DNA of 64,000 nucleotides from Panulirus ornatus. Lineage: Eukaryota; Arthropoda; Malacostraca; Decapoda; Palinuridae. The notes below the pieces were generated by a model. It was not told the DNA's origin, did no database searches, and saw only the letters and a program-made list of their open reading frames with translations. Where the stretch lies: NCBI RefSeq assembly GCF_036320965.1, contig NC_092235.1, forward strand, positions 24,846,976 through 24,910,975, read 5' to 3'. This document shows positions 11,529 through 24,700 of the stretch, in pieces. Position 1 is the stretch's first letter; the number at the start of each line of letters is the position of its first letter. The translations under genes were made by a program, and so were the position numbers.

Positions 11529-12030
11529 CCAAGCTATGGTGTAGTAGTATAAACTAAGATCATTTATGTTAATGTCTTCATGTGTACTACCCTTAAAAAG
11601 AAACCCTATTAAAGTTATTATACAAAGTACTAGGACTTGAAATTTTACACATCTTTTAAAGATTATGACATAATACATCCTAGAGAGTTATCAGACTCTA
11701 CCTAATTGTGGTTGCACCACAAATGGATTGTCACTTCTAAGTAAGGCTGTATCGCTGACAGTTGACAAGAGAGTACAGTCACATCAAGGGACTTACTGTT
11801 AAGGCATCCATACCTTACTTCCGTTTCTGATTATAACTCACCCTTGAAGCTGCAGTAGCCTCATAAAAAGGGTCCTGGGGTTATGTTTAAAATGATATGT
11901 CCAAAAGCCATCATGGAGTCTTAAGAGTTGAATCACATAGCACAATATTCATTCAGGTAGACTGAATGAGATAATGCTTCTATGTTATAAAGTGATGTTT
12001 GTAAATAAAATATAATTTTTTAATTACCAG
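11529..12030 (+). other. DHX16: DHX16 3' UTR (putative) with AATAAA at 12003
   Basis: AT-rich non-coding sequence after the stop. The first good poly(A) signal is AATAAA at 12003-12008 ('gtaaataaaatat'), which suggests a 3' UTR of about 0.5 kb. ATTAAA at about 11607 could give a shorter form. Confidence 0.45.
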
Positions 12031-12299
12031 TAGTTTATACTCTCCCTTAATATCAGCTATAGTAAAATTTAAAATAAATCAAGCAAGGATGGTTCCCTTC
12101 CAAGACAATGGGAAATGTGATTTACAGAAAGATTACCTAATAAAAAATATAAAGCCATATTTTGTCTGTTTATGGTGCTACCTTGCTAATACAGAAAATG
12201 GTGAAAAAGTATGAAAAAAAATATATATGTACATATATTTATTTACTTGTTCTCCATTTAAGATATTAGTGTGGTAATGCCAGGAATGGATTAAGGTAT

Positions 12300-12580
12300 G
12301 GCCTCATTTGCTCACATCCACTCTCTGGCTGTCAGGTGTTCTGCACTATTACCACAGTCCCCTATGTACAAATGGGTGCCATGGATCTTTCCATGGTTTC
12401 CTCTAACCATTTTACATGCCCTGGATCAGTCCATTGACATCATAATCACCCTAGTAAACCACATTGCTTCAATGCACTCTGCCCCTTGCATGTCCAGACC
12501 CTGAGCACTCAAAACCTGTTTTGCTCCATCCTTTCAATTGGTGCCAGTCTCTCCCTTCTGACACATATCAAGACTAATGA
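12300..12580 (-). mobile_element. Decayed LINE 3' fragment
   Basis: Read on the - strand this matches the LINE 3' end in order: the 'ctgagcgctcagggtctggacatg' region (diverged), the 'ggtttactagggtgattatgatg' counterpart of the stop region, and 'ccatggaaag' near 12390. Many substitutions and no open frame mark it as an old copy. It lies between the convergent DHX16 and FBXO7 genes. Confidence 0.6.
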
Positions 12581-14012
12581 AAGGATGTTTCTATATAACT
12601 GGAAAACAAATGTGAATTACAGAAATATGAAAACAAAATGTATATAAATTTCTTAGGACAGCAAATACAAAAACAATTCTTCATATAATGATTACTGGTA
12701 TCATATACACATTTATTCCATGGTACATAAACATTTTTTGAGACTGAAATAATATAACTATAAAAATTTCTTTCTCATTTATCTTCATCAATATCAAATA
12801 TACGTGATTAATATATGACTTGAATTCAAATAAAATCTTCAAAAAATTATGTATAGATGAGTTCACACATAACAATAATGCCTCACTGAAGAATAACATA
12901 ATTTCCTTATATATGATTTTCTATTTCCTTTAGTGAAGCTAGGTCTTTTAAACTTTACCAAAATCTTCTGCAATCAACAATGTTTACACTTTACAGTGAC
13001 AATAATAGAGAAATTCTTAAAACATTTTCTTAAGAATTCTCCACATCTGATTGTGATTGAATCTATAGCCTGTGGCATGCACTTCAGAAATGCATAACAA
13101 GATATGGTTTACCTCAGTAAACACTAACAGGAAGGCAAATTAAAGCAAGAAGGCAATAAAATATACAAAGGTAGTAATAACTGGATACAACACATGAAAA
13201 ACTCACAGGAGAATACTCTATTTTCTCTTAAAGGAAGTATTTTTGTATTTTTCTGTTCTACAGAATGCTTTCCTTTGTTTCTTTTACCTGTGTTCTGCCT
13301 TCCTACTTTCTCATGTTTCCTTGCAGATATGATCATCATTCTTTCTGAACATAATTTTGCAATGTGGGCACATGGACACCACTTCACCCTTCTTTGCCAA
13401 ATCAGTATGCAGAACACTATCTCAGAAAAAACTTATCCATAAAAATTACAGTGAGAGTTCAGTTTAGATCATGACTGTTTTTCAGCTGTATTTCAAAAGA
13501 TCTCACTCCACAATATAAGAACAGCTAGTGCCAAACCATCTAATTCATGGTGACCTCTGCTCCTTTCTTAAAGTCCTTTTAAAGAGACATCTCTTTCATA
13601 TACTCAGTCCTACAGCTGTAAACTATCTTCACAACTTTTGATATCCAATACCAAACAACAATGTTCATAACATTTGCTGAGAATGTCTGAAAATCACCAT
13701 TGTCGATAAAAATGAAGAAGCAAGAAATATGCTACCAAATACACAAAAAGGTGAAATGCAAAAGCAAAGAAGGATGAAAGAGCAAGTAAAAACAATGGAA
13801 AAAAAACCAGACTGAGAACTAAGACTGTAAGAGCGTGGATTTAAAGAATATACAGCAGACCATTAGTGGTGCAGTTGTGTGAAACTGGACAATCAAAGAT
13901 CCAAAAGAGAAAGGGCAAATCTCCTAACTTTCATGTAAGAATTTAATTTGCTCTATTTCTTATTATAAACAAAGCTACAGCAATAATCAAGCACTCATGC
14001 ACAATTACAATT
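12581..14012 (-). other. FBXO7 3' UTR / intergenic
   Basis: AT-rich, with no coding exon or repeat recognised. Candidate poly(A) signals on the - strand are ATTAAA near 13933-13938 and AATAAA (seen as tttatt) at about 12711-12716. The end of the FBXO7 transcript cannot be fixed. Confidence 0.4.
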
Positions 14013-15441
14013 TCAGAAGAAATCAAACCTTGGTCCTCTTGGATTTCTGGGTCGAGTAGGCATAAAAGGCCCTGAAGGACCTAGAGGACCTAAAGGACCT
14101 GAGGGACCGAGAGGATTTAATGGTCCTAGAGGACCTAAAGGACCGAGAGGATTTAATGGACCTAGAGGACCTAAAGGGCCAAGAGGGTCAGGGACTTCTG
14201 GGAATGTGCTAGGGGTTCTAGGAATTTCACCTGAAAAGTATGGGCTGTCTGGATCAAAGAATGGATTAGGCTGAGGATGAGGCTGAGGTGGATATGGATT
14301 TGGACCTCTTGGTTGCGGAAGGTAAGGATATGGTCCACCTGGAGACCGAGGCACAAATGGTGAAGGTGGATACACTCCAGGAATAACAAAGTCCATACCT
14401 TCATCCTGCAATTGTTTCCATTCTTTACGCCGCTTCACTCCCTCCTTGTATTTTGCTTTCCAGTCAACATTCTTTTGGTTACTAAAATCAACATAGAGAT
14501 TACTAAAGTCTCTCTTAAACAGCATTTCCCAAAGTTTTTTATCCTCCATGGCTGAATGTAAATGATGACAACTTTGTGCTAAGTTAAGCACACAATGATA
14601 ATCCAATTTGGAAGCAATGATTAACAGTAACTCATGCGGTAGTCCAACCAAGTGCCAAGGAGCTGGTACTCCTAATGCTTGGTGGGCAGCAACATGCAAT
14701 GGATGGAGCAAATGATCTCGTAGAGTACGAGCTAACTGTGCGACATGAATTAGATTACTTGCTGATACTGGGGTGCATGATGAATCTTTGACATAATCTC
14801 CAACCTTCAAGCGAACACTGATTTCACTCTCTTGCCCTGGGAAACTAGCTAAAACTTGTTTTACTTCTCCCATTGACACAAGAACTAGAGTGCACTTGAA
14901 GTCAGGATATGAACTGTTGCTATAGCAGAATGTTGCGACCATTTCCTTCCAACCAACCGGCGGTCCTGAAATATTCTCCATGTTAAATTTGCATTCCAGC
15001 ATGATGAGGTGGACTAACAAATTAACTGCCTGACTAGCTGATTTAGGAGTATATTCACTGAATATTTTTTCAAGAATTGCAGGAGGCTGTCCATCTTTTG
15101 CTTCTAAAAGACTGCTTCTTTCATCATCCATTTTTGGGTCACTCTGCCCATCTTGTTTATCATCATTTCCAGCTATTCCTTTGCCACTGGTATCCTTATC
15201 TTTAATCTTCATATTCTGAGTTTGGGAAGGTGATGCCGAGTCCTTAACTTCTATCTGGGATGACTTGTTTGCTTGTGAGGACGCTACCCTCTTTTCCTGT
15301 GCTGGTGACTCTGTCCTGCCTGAAGCAGCAGGAGATAGAACTGACAGCATATCACCAGGAACAACCCCTAAACTCCACAAGCTGACATCTTCTGAACCAT
15401 CAATAGGATCTACACCATTCAGACTGACCATCAAGGGTTCC
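14013..15441 (-). CDS. FBXO7: FBXO7 coding exon 2
   Basis: Starts after the acceptor ACTTTTCAG (15450-15442) and runs to the stop at 14013-14015. It covers residues 42-517: the second half of the UBL (SLNGVDPIDG...GVVPGDML), linker, FP domain, F-box and tail. The first in-frame ATG here is not the protein start, because the UBL continues upstream in exon 1. Confidence 0.93.
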
Positions 15442-16765
15442 CTGAAAAGTAAATGATATGGATAAATACATGGGACACTTCTGTCAGTGCTTAATGCACA
15501 GTATGAAAGTCCTCTAACATAAAATCTGAAATAATGATAAAAACAAAGATTATTGTAATACAGGATACAAAATTTCAGAATCTTAAACTACTTACAGCTA
15601 TGATGTTCTGCAGAAAAGACTCACTTCCTCCATTATGAAAGATCAAAGAATTGACATTTTTTTTTCACACATGCTCAACATTTCCTGAATGAGCGAAGTA
15701 AAGTCAAGAACCGATGAAAGAGCCTTAGAAGAAAAAATTCTTCACTTGGCTCCTTGCTGTTCCTTCTTTTGGAAAGTGATACAGGAAGGGATGATTTCCA
15801 GCCACCTGCTTCCGCCCATCTTTATCACCTTCTATAACATGCAGGGAATACAGAGGCAGTGTAACACTAAACATCAGTATAGCAGACTATGAGTAGAAAT
15901 ATCTCAAAATGTGATGTCATACAACCTTTCTCCTCACAAACATATCACAGTAACCATTGCTTATGTTACGACATCAAACTGCATTCCATAAGCTTTCAAA
16001 TTTAAGGGAAGCAACATCAATGACAAAATTTTCAGTTGATGTTACCATTAAGGTAATAAAAAACTGTGAATTTGGAATATGTGTCAAAAACATACATAAT
16101 TCACAAAGGTGTAGTTAACAATAATAACTATTGAAAATGATAGATTTCAGTGTCCTTGGTAGGATGCAAGTGGGGTAGCTGTACATATAAGAAATACTGG
16201 TAGCCCTGGTACCAAACCTGCATGTGGGAAAGATTCTTTACTGAAACAATGGACAGAGAAAACTTTGAAAAAAATGGAAGCCAAAGTATGGTTAAAATTA
16301 TTGTTAACCTCTTAGAAATAGCATGGATCAGTCGCTACATGTGTTTTGAGGGAAGGAGCACAATGCCTCTAACTACTGGACAAGTACTGCTCTCCTGCCC
16401 TAATGTGGCTAAAGGACCATGGGTAAACAGGTGCCAATTACACTATGTACACCACTACACGTTCAGAACTTGATTCAATATATGCCGGTAATTCTTCAGC
16501 TCTTCCTTTAACTTCTTTGCTGATTTATTGGAAAAATAACGACTGCAACTCAAAGAAAACAAATTATTTGAAATCACCCAATAGAATAGGGAAAAGTAGT
16601 AGGATACTTAATCTTTAACGAGTTTGTTACTTTAACTCACTTGACAGTTTGATTATAAGTACTTTCCACAAACTTTCGGATTTCATCCTTTAAGTTTCCT
16701 AGTGTCCCTTCCTCTAGCGTAAGTATAAACTTCTGTGTGCTGGAATATTTAATCTTCACCTTCAT
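14013..16765 (-). CDS. FBXO7: FBXO7 F-box only protein 7
   Basis: Join of 16641-16765 and 14013-15441 on the - strand, 517 aa (vertebrate FBXO7 is about 522). FBXO7 is a SKP1-CUL1 ubiquitin-ligase substrate receptor that also binds the proteasome inhibitor PI31 and takes part in proteasome assembly and mitophagy. Visible order: an N-terminal ubiquitin-like domain (about 1-77, split by the intron); an acidic/polar linker (78-158); a PI31-like FP domain (about 159-299); an F-box (307-354, LPHELLLIIASKLDYH... with LWEMLFKRDF); a basic RRKEW stretch (about 379-384); and a long Pro-rich tail ending RGPRFDFF, recalling the RFDPF end of vertebrate FBXO7. The intron phase matches exactly (AA|G). The tail holds GPLGPL tandem repeats that look lineage-specific. 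The domain order rules out PI31 itself. Confidence 0.95.
14058..14190 (-). repeat. FBXO7: Coding minisatellite (GPLGPL/NPLGP repeats)
   Basis: Tandem 9-bp and higher-order 36-bp units ('cctagaggacctaaagg...', with 'gaggatttaatgg' spacers) encode the GPL-GPL-GPL-NPL repeats of the FBXO7 tail, residues about 452-501. The unit length is a multiple of three, so copy-number change keeps the frame. Confidence 0.85.
15442..16640 (-). other. FBXO7 intron 1
   Basis: GT-AG intron of 1199 bases (donor CAA|GTGAGT at 16640, acceptor TTTTCAG). It holds a decayed SINE-like repeat at about 15690-15870. Confidence 0.85.
15690..15870 (+). mobile_element. Decayed SINE-like repeat
   Basis: Diverged copy of the repeat at 2025-2249. 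It shares 'ctgttccttcttttgg' (15758-15773), 'gatgatttccagccac' (15790-15805) and 'caccttctataacatgcaggga' (15826-15847), in the same order. Confidence 0.6.
16641..16765 (-). CDS. FBXO7: FBXO7 coding exon 1
   Basis: ATG at 16765-16763 on the - strand. It encodes 41 residues plus two bases, the first part of the ubiquitin-like domain (MKVKIKYSSTQKFILTLEE...). It was missed as an ORF because it is short. The Leu-rich beta/alpha pattern and exact phase with exon 2 support it. Confidence 0.9.
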
Positions 16766-18640
16766 GATGGTGCACTTGTAACACACAGGAATGACTTTTC
16801 GTAAACATAGGAAGGTAGCAAGTCCTGCTTGACATGAAGGTCTATTTTGCTAGGTACAAGGAAGCATAGCAAGGACACTCTCTTTATTTATCTAAATATC
16901 TGCTAATTACGTTAATTTTCATGTTAGATATTAATATACATTACTATTTACTTTATCATTAATAAAATATGCGATGTTCTAATAGATAATTTTTTTTTAT
17001 TTTGAATAAACAAAACTATTTTCTGAATGATATTGTGGTCATGGCAAAGATAGCATATCCCATTGATTTAATATATCAAACATATCATCATACCCAGGAA
17101 GCATGATTCATTCATTCGTTATTTGTATTACAGGAAATAAATTATGTAAAGCTTAGAAACAGAAAGATGCTGTAAATAGCATTAATTACAGGGGAGCATC
17201 ATTCTAAACAGGAATGCCAACCCATAAACTCACATACACTAGATTTTCCCAGCATCACTCTTAGAATTCAACTTATGTATCATACCAAAGTGAAGACAAA
17301 AAAATTTAGTATAAAGTTTATATATGATCAGCACTATATTTTTGTTTTGTTTTATTTCGGGGGGGACGTTATTGGCACACTTGTCTGCTATAAACAAGAG
17401 CGAGTCGCCCGCCATTGCTTATAGCGGCGCGGTTATGAGAACGAAGTTAGCTGATATACATCTGATATAATTTGGAGTTTGATAAGGTTTGATGTGCTTC
17501 TCTTTGCAGAGAGACTGTAGGATCGTGTGTGATTAAGCTATGAGATAATTGGTCATGAGTAAAGATGATACTGTGTTCAAGTTTGTAAGCCAATGTTAGT
17601 ACCAGGTAGCGGTAAGTTGAAACCGAGGGCTTGAGTAATTAACTTTAAAGTGAGCTTGTTTTGAGATGTAATTCCAGAATGAACCTCCTGCTACAGATGC
17701 CAAGTGGTATTACAAATTACTTAAATTAGTGGAGTGGCGATCATCACAATGGATTCGTTTAGGAAGAACTTTGTGGTAATTGTAAGTGCCGCAGACTTAT
17801 TACCTGCAATCTATATGACTATAGTGTGCACTTATAGTATTTACTGGATCCAGAGTAAACCCATAATCTAGTTCTAAGTAAAGTTTCAGAAGGCGGCATC
17901 ACGTTTACCAAGGTTATTATTTTGCTCTAGCCTTACGGAATGGTTATTGTTTCTGTGGAGAATGATATAATGTGGCGTTTATCACTTTTAACCTTAAAAC
18001 CTATATTTCTGTATTTATATTTCTGTAGTAAATAACTCATTGGTGATGGGCTTAAGAGGCAGAGGGTCAATATGAAGTTAGACAACAAATAAATACTGTA
18101 AAATACCCCCCCAAAAACAGAAAACATGAATGTATTCTGCTTCTTTTAACGCCTTGATTATTTTCCGTTAACAAAAAGATTGAGCTTAAAATCATACTTC
18201 AGTCAGGTTGAATAATGTAAAGACAAGTAATAATGTTACATATAGAGAAAACCTTACTTAACATCCTCAACAGTTACAGTTGGTTTTAATGTTCTATATT
18301 TTAGTTGCAATATATATATGAGACACATCTTTGACGGTGCACTGGGCAGTTGCTTACGAATGTCAATAAACAGAAGACAGACCAAGCCGCCATGCAATAA
18401 CCAGTGGCTGACCAGATTGATTTTTATGCATTTCTGCTGTACAGTCAGCCACTAATGAGGTTCTTGCAGGTTCTGTAAACAATTTTCCTTATTTTTACTT
18501 ATTTATGTTGACCCCATATGGCCATTATATGCAATATTATTCAGTAAAAGGTAATACTTCAGATCATGTTCTGCAAATGTTATTGTATTCCATAAGCAGT
18601 ACATCACTTAGATTGATATATAAATTTTTTAACTAAACAG
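16766..18640. promoter_or_regulatory. Shared 5' region between FBXO7 (-) and DCAF7 (+)
   Basis: The two genes diverge from this 1.9-kb interval. Most of it is AT-rich, but 17355-17450 is clearly GC-richer with several CpGs (the 'gagcgagtcgcccgcc' and 'agcggcgcggtt' blocks), the best promoter/first-exon candidate. The DCAF7 coding exon is preceded by an acceptor-like AACTAAACAG at 18631-18640, suggesting an upstream untranslated exon, perhaps starting near 17.4 kb. Both points are inference from composition. Confidence 0.4.
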
Positions 18641-18666
18641 AAAAGTGGCAAGGTCTTTAGGGGAAA

Positions 18667-18770
18667 ATGTCGGTCCATCCGCCCCCTAAAAGGAAGGAGA
18701 TTTATAAATACTCAGCACCATGGACTCTGTACAGCATGAATTGGTCTGTTCGACCAGATAAGAGGTTCAG
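18667..18770 (+). CDS. DCAF7: DCAF7 coding exon 1
   Basis: Residues 1-34 plus two bases; starts ATGTCGGTC, donor TTCAG|GTAAGT. It is the only in-frame start before the conserved KRKEIYKY block. Confidence 0.93.
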
Positions 18771-21700
18771 GTAAGTAAAATATTGTGTGAGTTGTGCAAA
18801 ACTAACCACGACAAACCACTATTTGTTCAGTTAATACAAAAGACAGCTTATACTTTGCCATATTGTACACATTGATATTGGTAACTATGTAAAAGGGTAC
18901 AGTACTTAACTGCTTCCTGTACCTTATGTTTTGATCTGAAATGTCTAAAAATTGATTCAAAAGTATGAGAAATATTTATAAATATCTTTCATGGCATCAT
19001 GTGTTTAGGTTGGCAGTTGGGAGTTTTGTGGAGGAGTACAACAATAAGGTTCAGATTGTTCAACTGGATGAGGATACTTCAGAGTTTGTTGTACGTTCCA
19101 CTTTTGATCATCCTTATCCAACTACAAAAATAATGTGGATTCCAGATAGTGTAAGTACAGTATACATTTTTATGAAGGTTACAAGATTTAAGGAAATTAA
19201 CTTATTAATGAATGGAAGGCTGATATGAAAGTTGTTGTGCTAGTATGAATTATGTAGAGAGTGAGGCTAGATGAAAGGGGAACAGTTAGTTACTAATGAA
19301 AGGATTGTTTTGTCATTAGGTTGCTTAAAATTTGGTTAGCAAAACGTGGCAAAAGTGTTGAATTATATTGAAGATTTTGATACCAGTTATATGGAATAGA
19401 TTAAGAATCAGGAAGGCAAAAGTTATACATTGATTTAGATAGTGGAGGGTATGATAATTTGGAATGTCAATATTTATTTTTACAGAAATATTTGAAAAAG
19501 ATTATGCTTTGTCTGCTATAATGGTTAATCATGTGCTCATAGCTTCCAGTCAATACCATTTCAATATTACGAGAAAAATATATTGGGTCAGTTATACCAA
19601 TGATAAGAGATGGTGGTATTTATGTATTCGGTAAACACCCTTAATACAGAGTTTAGAGGGACATTACCATTTCTGCTTCCACTGCCCACTTGACAAAACC
19701 AACTTTCATACTCAGTTTCGCTTTCATGCATATACCACTTATCCTCAGAGTTATTTATATTATATATTTTATTTTGCTTTGTCGCTGTCTCCCGCATTTG
19801 CGAGGTAGTGCAAGGAAACAGAAGAAAGAAATGGCCCAACCCACCCCCATACACATGTATATACACACATGTCCACACACGCAAATATACATACCTATAC
19901 ATCTCAATGTACACATATATATACACACACAGACACATACATATATACCCATGCACACAATTCACACTGTCTGCCTTTATTCATTCCCATCGCCACCTCG
20001 CCACACATGGAATACCATCCCCCTCCCCCCTCATGTGTGCGAGGTAGCGCTAGGAAAAGATAACAAAGGCCCCATTCGTTCACACTCAGTCTCCAGCTGT
20101 CATGCAATAATGCCCGAAACCACAGCTCCCTTTCCACATCCAGGCCCCACACAACTTTCCATGGTTTACCCCAGACGCTTCTCATGCCCTGATTCAATCC
20201 ACCGACAGCACGTCAACCCCGGTATACCACATCGATCCAATTCACTCTATTCCTTGCCCGCCTTTCACCCTCCTGCATGTTCGGGCCCCGATCACTCAAA
20301 ATCTTTTTCACTCCATCTTTCCACCTCCAATTTGGTCTCCCACTTCTCCTCGTTCCCTCCACCTCCGACACATATATCCTCTTGGTCAATCTTTCCTCAC
20401 TCATTCTCTCCATGTGCCCAAACCATTTCAAAACACCCTCTTCTGCTCTCTCAACCACACTCTTTTTATTTCCACGCATCTCTCTTACCCTTACTTACTT
20501 GATCAAACCACCTCACACCACACATTGTCCTCAAACATCTCATTTCCAGCACATCTACCCTCCTGCGCACAACTCTATCCATAGCCCACGCCTTGCAACC
20601 ATACAACATTGTTGGAACCACTATTCCTTCAAACATACCCATTTTTGCTTTCCGAGATAATGTTCTCAACTTCCAGAGTTATGAGTCACATAATTTGTAG
20701 ATCTATCTTTGTAGCTTTAGCTTTTAATACAAATTTTTAACAAGCATAGCTACCAACTATTTCAGTTTAAGCCATCCATTTACACATATATAGCCATAGT
20801 TTTGTGCTGCTTTTGATTTTCTAAACAAATGCATATTAACATGTTAAGGATAATGGATATCGTCAGATAAGAAAATGATAAAGGTTGGAGCAAGGGAATG
20901 GGTTTTTAGTCTGAATAAAAAAATGTAGACACAATAGAAACATTTATACGTCAAAGATTTATAACTGAACTGACAAGATGAATATGAGCGTGTGATTATT
21001 GGGAGGATTGTTTTAACAAAAAGGAAATAGTTTTGGTGCATTTCAAATGTCAACTATGGAGTGGATGTGAGCAAATAAGGCATTCTGTGTCAGTTCCTGG
21101 TGTCTTTGATATGCAGGGAAGTGCAAAGTGCAAAGCAGTTGGCAGATGTGTTTATAGCTGGTGAAATATTCTTGGCATTAGAATATGATAGGTGTGTTAA
21201 TGAAATATGAATTCAAAAGGAGTTTTAGGAGAATAATCTCAGTATCAGATAAATGTGTGTCACAGGTATTTATTTTATTAAATTTTTGTACTTTGAAATA
21301 TAGAACAGTAGGCTTATAAATTGTCACAAGATTATGTATCTTGGATTTTCACTAAAGCAAGGTGATTTTTTGATATCTTGAAGTAAAGAAATGCATTTTG
21401 ATGGAGGCACTTTTGTTTAAACTTTATACTGCTTATTGAATATTTTAAATGAAAACTGTATTCAGATTTAGGTGAACTTTAATCACATTTCTCTGTATTA
21501 ACAGAAAGGAATATATCCTGATCTTCTAGCTACTAGTGGTGACTACTTAAGAGTATGGCAGCAAGGGGCTGATGGTGACACAAGAATGGCATGTTTGCTT
21601 AACAATGTGAGTTAATGATAATGCAGGGTATTATTTTTTTTGTGATTATTGATATTTCTTTAGCTTATCTCCATCTTTTCTCTGCTTTACTTTGTTTTTA

Positions 21701-24700
21701 CTTTCTGCCCAACCACTGTGTATCTTTATGACCAGTATATTATTTTCCATACATTTTACCTGTCCATCCCATTCTAAAAAGATTTTCATCCATGCACCAT
21801 TCTTTTAATTCTCCCACGCATATCCTTGTCTTCATTCTCTACTTAGCTTTCTTTGCTCTTCTTCCAGTTCCAACCCTCCTGCCCTTATTCTATTTTTATC
21901 TAATCTGACTTAAATGCACTTGTGTTGTTGGATAGGGAGGGGATTTGTTTGGGTTAGAGTTGAGGATATTAGAGGAATAATATGCAATTAGATGCTGTGG
22001 AATTATTTTTTGTATGGAGGTGGCCTAAGGGTAGATGATAGTCTTGCTTGGTGAATCAACTTGGAACACAAAGTGAAAAAGTGGGAAATGTGCTGATGGG
22101 AAGAGAAAGAAGTTTGCAAAAAGAAGTAAAGAGACTGGGATTAGTGTTTAGGTGAGAGGAAAGGGTGGGTTGGTTTCTGCTGAAGGAGGAGTCATGGGAG
22201 TATGTGAAAGATTGTGTTGAAGTGAGCTCCAAATTGATATGGGTGAAAGTGGGTTGTGAATGTTGGTGATTGTTAGTGCTTATGCACCTGGTAGTGAGAG
22301 TATTAGGGAAGAAAAGAGAGTGTTTTAGCGGGTGAATACATCAAATTTTTTTGCTAAGCATTAGGTATTAGTGGTGGGTGATTTGAATGCGAGGGTGAAT
22401 GATGTGCCACTGAGGTTGGAATTAGGGGACATAGGCATTGAGCGTGAACAACTTGTGGAGTTGTGCTAAAAAACGATGAGTGACTGGGAATATCTGGTAT
22501 AAGTACAGATATACCTGAATGGGTGGGCACTAGTAATATGTATTCATTGATAGACAAGCAAACAAGATACTGTTGAATGTGAATTGGCTGAGTACTATTG
22601 GATGTGAATTGGCTGAGTGCAGAAGCTGATGGGAATGTTTGATCACTTTCTGGTGGAAGCAAGTGAAAGTTTGTCGTAGCTTTAAGAAAATAGGAAAAGA
22701 CCTAAGTGGGAAGAAGGTGGTGAAAGTGAGTGAGCTTGGAAAAAAGGATTGTGAAAGAAGAAACCAAGAGAGATTGGAAGAGGAATGAAAGGATTTGTAT
22801 GTGGAATTTATGGATCTGGAAAAAACATGTGAAAGCAAGTATTTGACACATTTGTGATGTCTGTTATTTGTGCTTGATAGCTATGAAGCTGGCTCCTGCC
22901 AATGCTTTCCTGCAATAGGTACATGATTGTCATACAGATAATGTGTCTCAGCTTGACAGTGTGTGTTATATGTTAATGCTACCTTTAACTGATGTTATTT
23001 TCTTTACTTACAGAATAAAAATTCAGATTTTTGTGCCCCATTGACTTCATTTGATTGGAATGAAGTGGAGCCAAATCTAATTGGAACATCATCTATTGAC
23101 ACCACTTGCACAATCTGGGGTCTGGAAACGGGCCAGATGTTGGGTCGAGTTAATGTTGTCTCAGGTCATGTAAAAACACAACTTATTGCTCACGACAAAG
23201 AGGTGTTTGACATTGCATTTTCGAGAGCCGGAGGCGGTAGAGATATGTTTGCATCTGTGGGTAAGTTGGTTTGTCTTTTCATGCCATACTCTGTTTATCC
23301 ATGGGGAATGTTGAGAAATAAAATGCCTAGGGTGAGTGGAAGGTGTAGAGGTGGGAATGTTTTTAAAAGGCCTGATATGATGGTATTCACATATTGTATT
23401 ATTTATTAGACTCTAGTCACACTTTTGGTTTAATATAGATGCTGCATTTTGTTCACAGGTGCTGATGGCTCTGTAAGGATGTTTGATTTGCGGCATTTAG
23501 AACATTCTACTATAATCTATGAAGATCCAGCACATACCCCTTTGTTGAGATTAGCATGGAATAAGCAAGACCCAAATTATCTTTCAACTGTAGCCATGGA
23601 TGCATGTGAGGTAATTACATCAAACATAACTGTTTTTGATTTTACAGACACTCAGCTCTTATTTCACGTGCTCCTTAGTGCAACCAGGAACTTAGCATAC
23701 TCTGACACTGTGATTCACTTCAGTCCCCATACTTCCATCCGCGGCCTCATCCACTCCCAGGTGCCTGAAGCACTCCACTTCCTCCAGTTTTAAGGTTACA
23801 TTCAAACCATCGTGTCTCGCTCCTTTGCTACATCTCTTTACCTTACTTTTGTTCACACATACTTTCAGCTTTGTCCTTTCACACACACTCTATCAGACTT
23901 TATAACCAAGTCCTGGAGTTTCTGTGTGGATTCTTCCACCAGAGCCACAACATCAAGAAAAACAATTGATTCATCTCTCATGTCCTGTACCACTGGCACA
24001 CTATAGACTTGTTCCTCATTCTTAAGACCCTTGCATTTGCCTTCCTCACTACCCTATCCATAAACAGATTAAACAGTTATGGTGACACCACTTATTCTTG
24101 AAGTGGACCCACTTGCATTGGGAACTAGTTCCCCTCCCCTTACTGTAAAAAATTCTTGTTCTCAGGTATGTAGTGACTTAATTTACCACATATGTTTGTA
24201 GCACCTTCTACAAGGCATTTTGTGAGGTCTTCCAACTTTTTGAGTGTTTTTTATTGTTTTTGGTAGTTAAGAGTACTACTAACAGTGTGAACCACCCAGT
24301 TTCCCAGATGTCATTATAGACAGTGTCATGGGATCAGTTCATGAAGGGAGTTTTCACTTACTGTTGAAGAGGGAAAAGTTTTTGATGGCTGTGGAGCTTT
24401 CATTTTGCAAAGGAAAATGTGATTAATTTTTTGATGACTGCAGTCACTGTACATGGTGAAAGTGTCAGTATAAGATTTTTGAGAATGTGTTTAAGACAGT
24501 GTAAAGAAGCTTTCTGACAATGTATAAAAATCTTTATCCTTTACAGGTGATCATTTTGGATGTACGAGTTCCATGTACACCTGTTGCAAGACTGAACAAC
24601 CACCGAGCCTGTGTAAATGGCATTGCTTGGGCACCACATTCATCAGTTCACATATGCACTGCAGGTAAGGATTGAGAAAGGCTGTGATGTGTTGAACACA

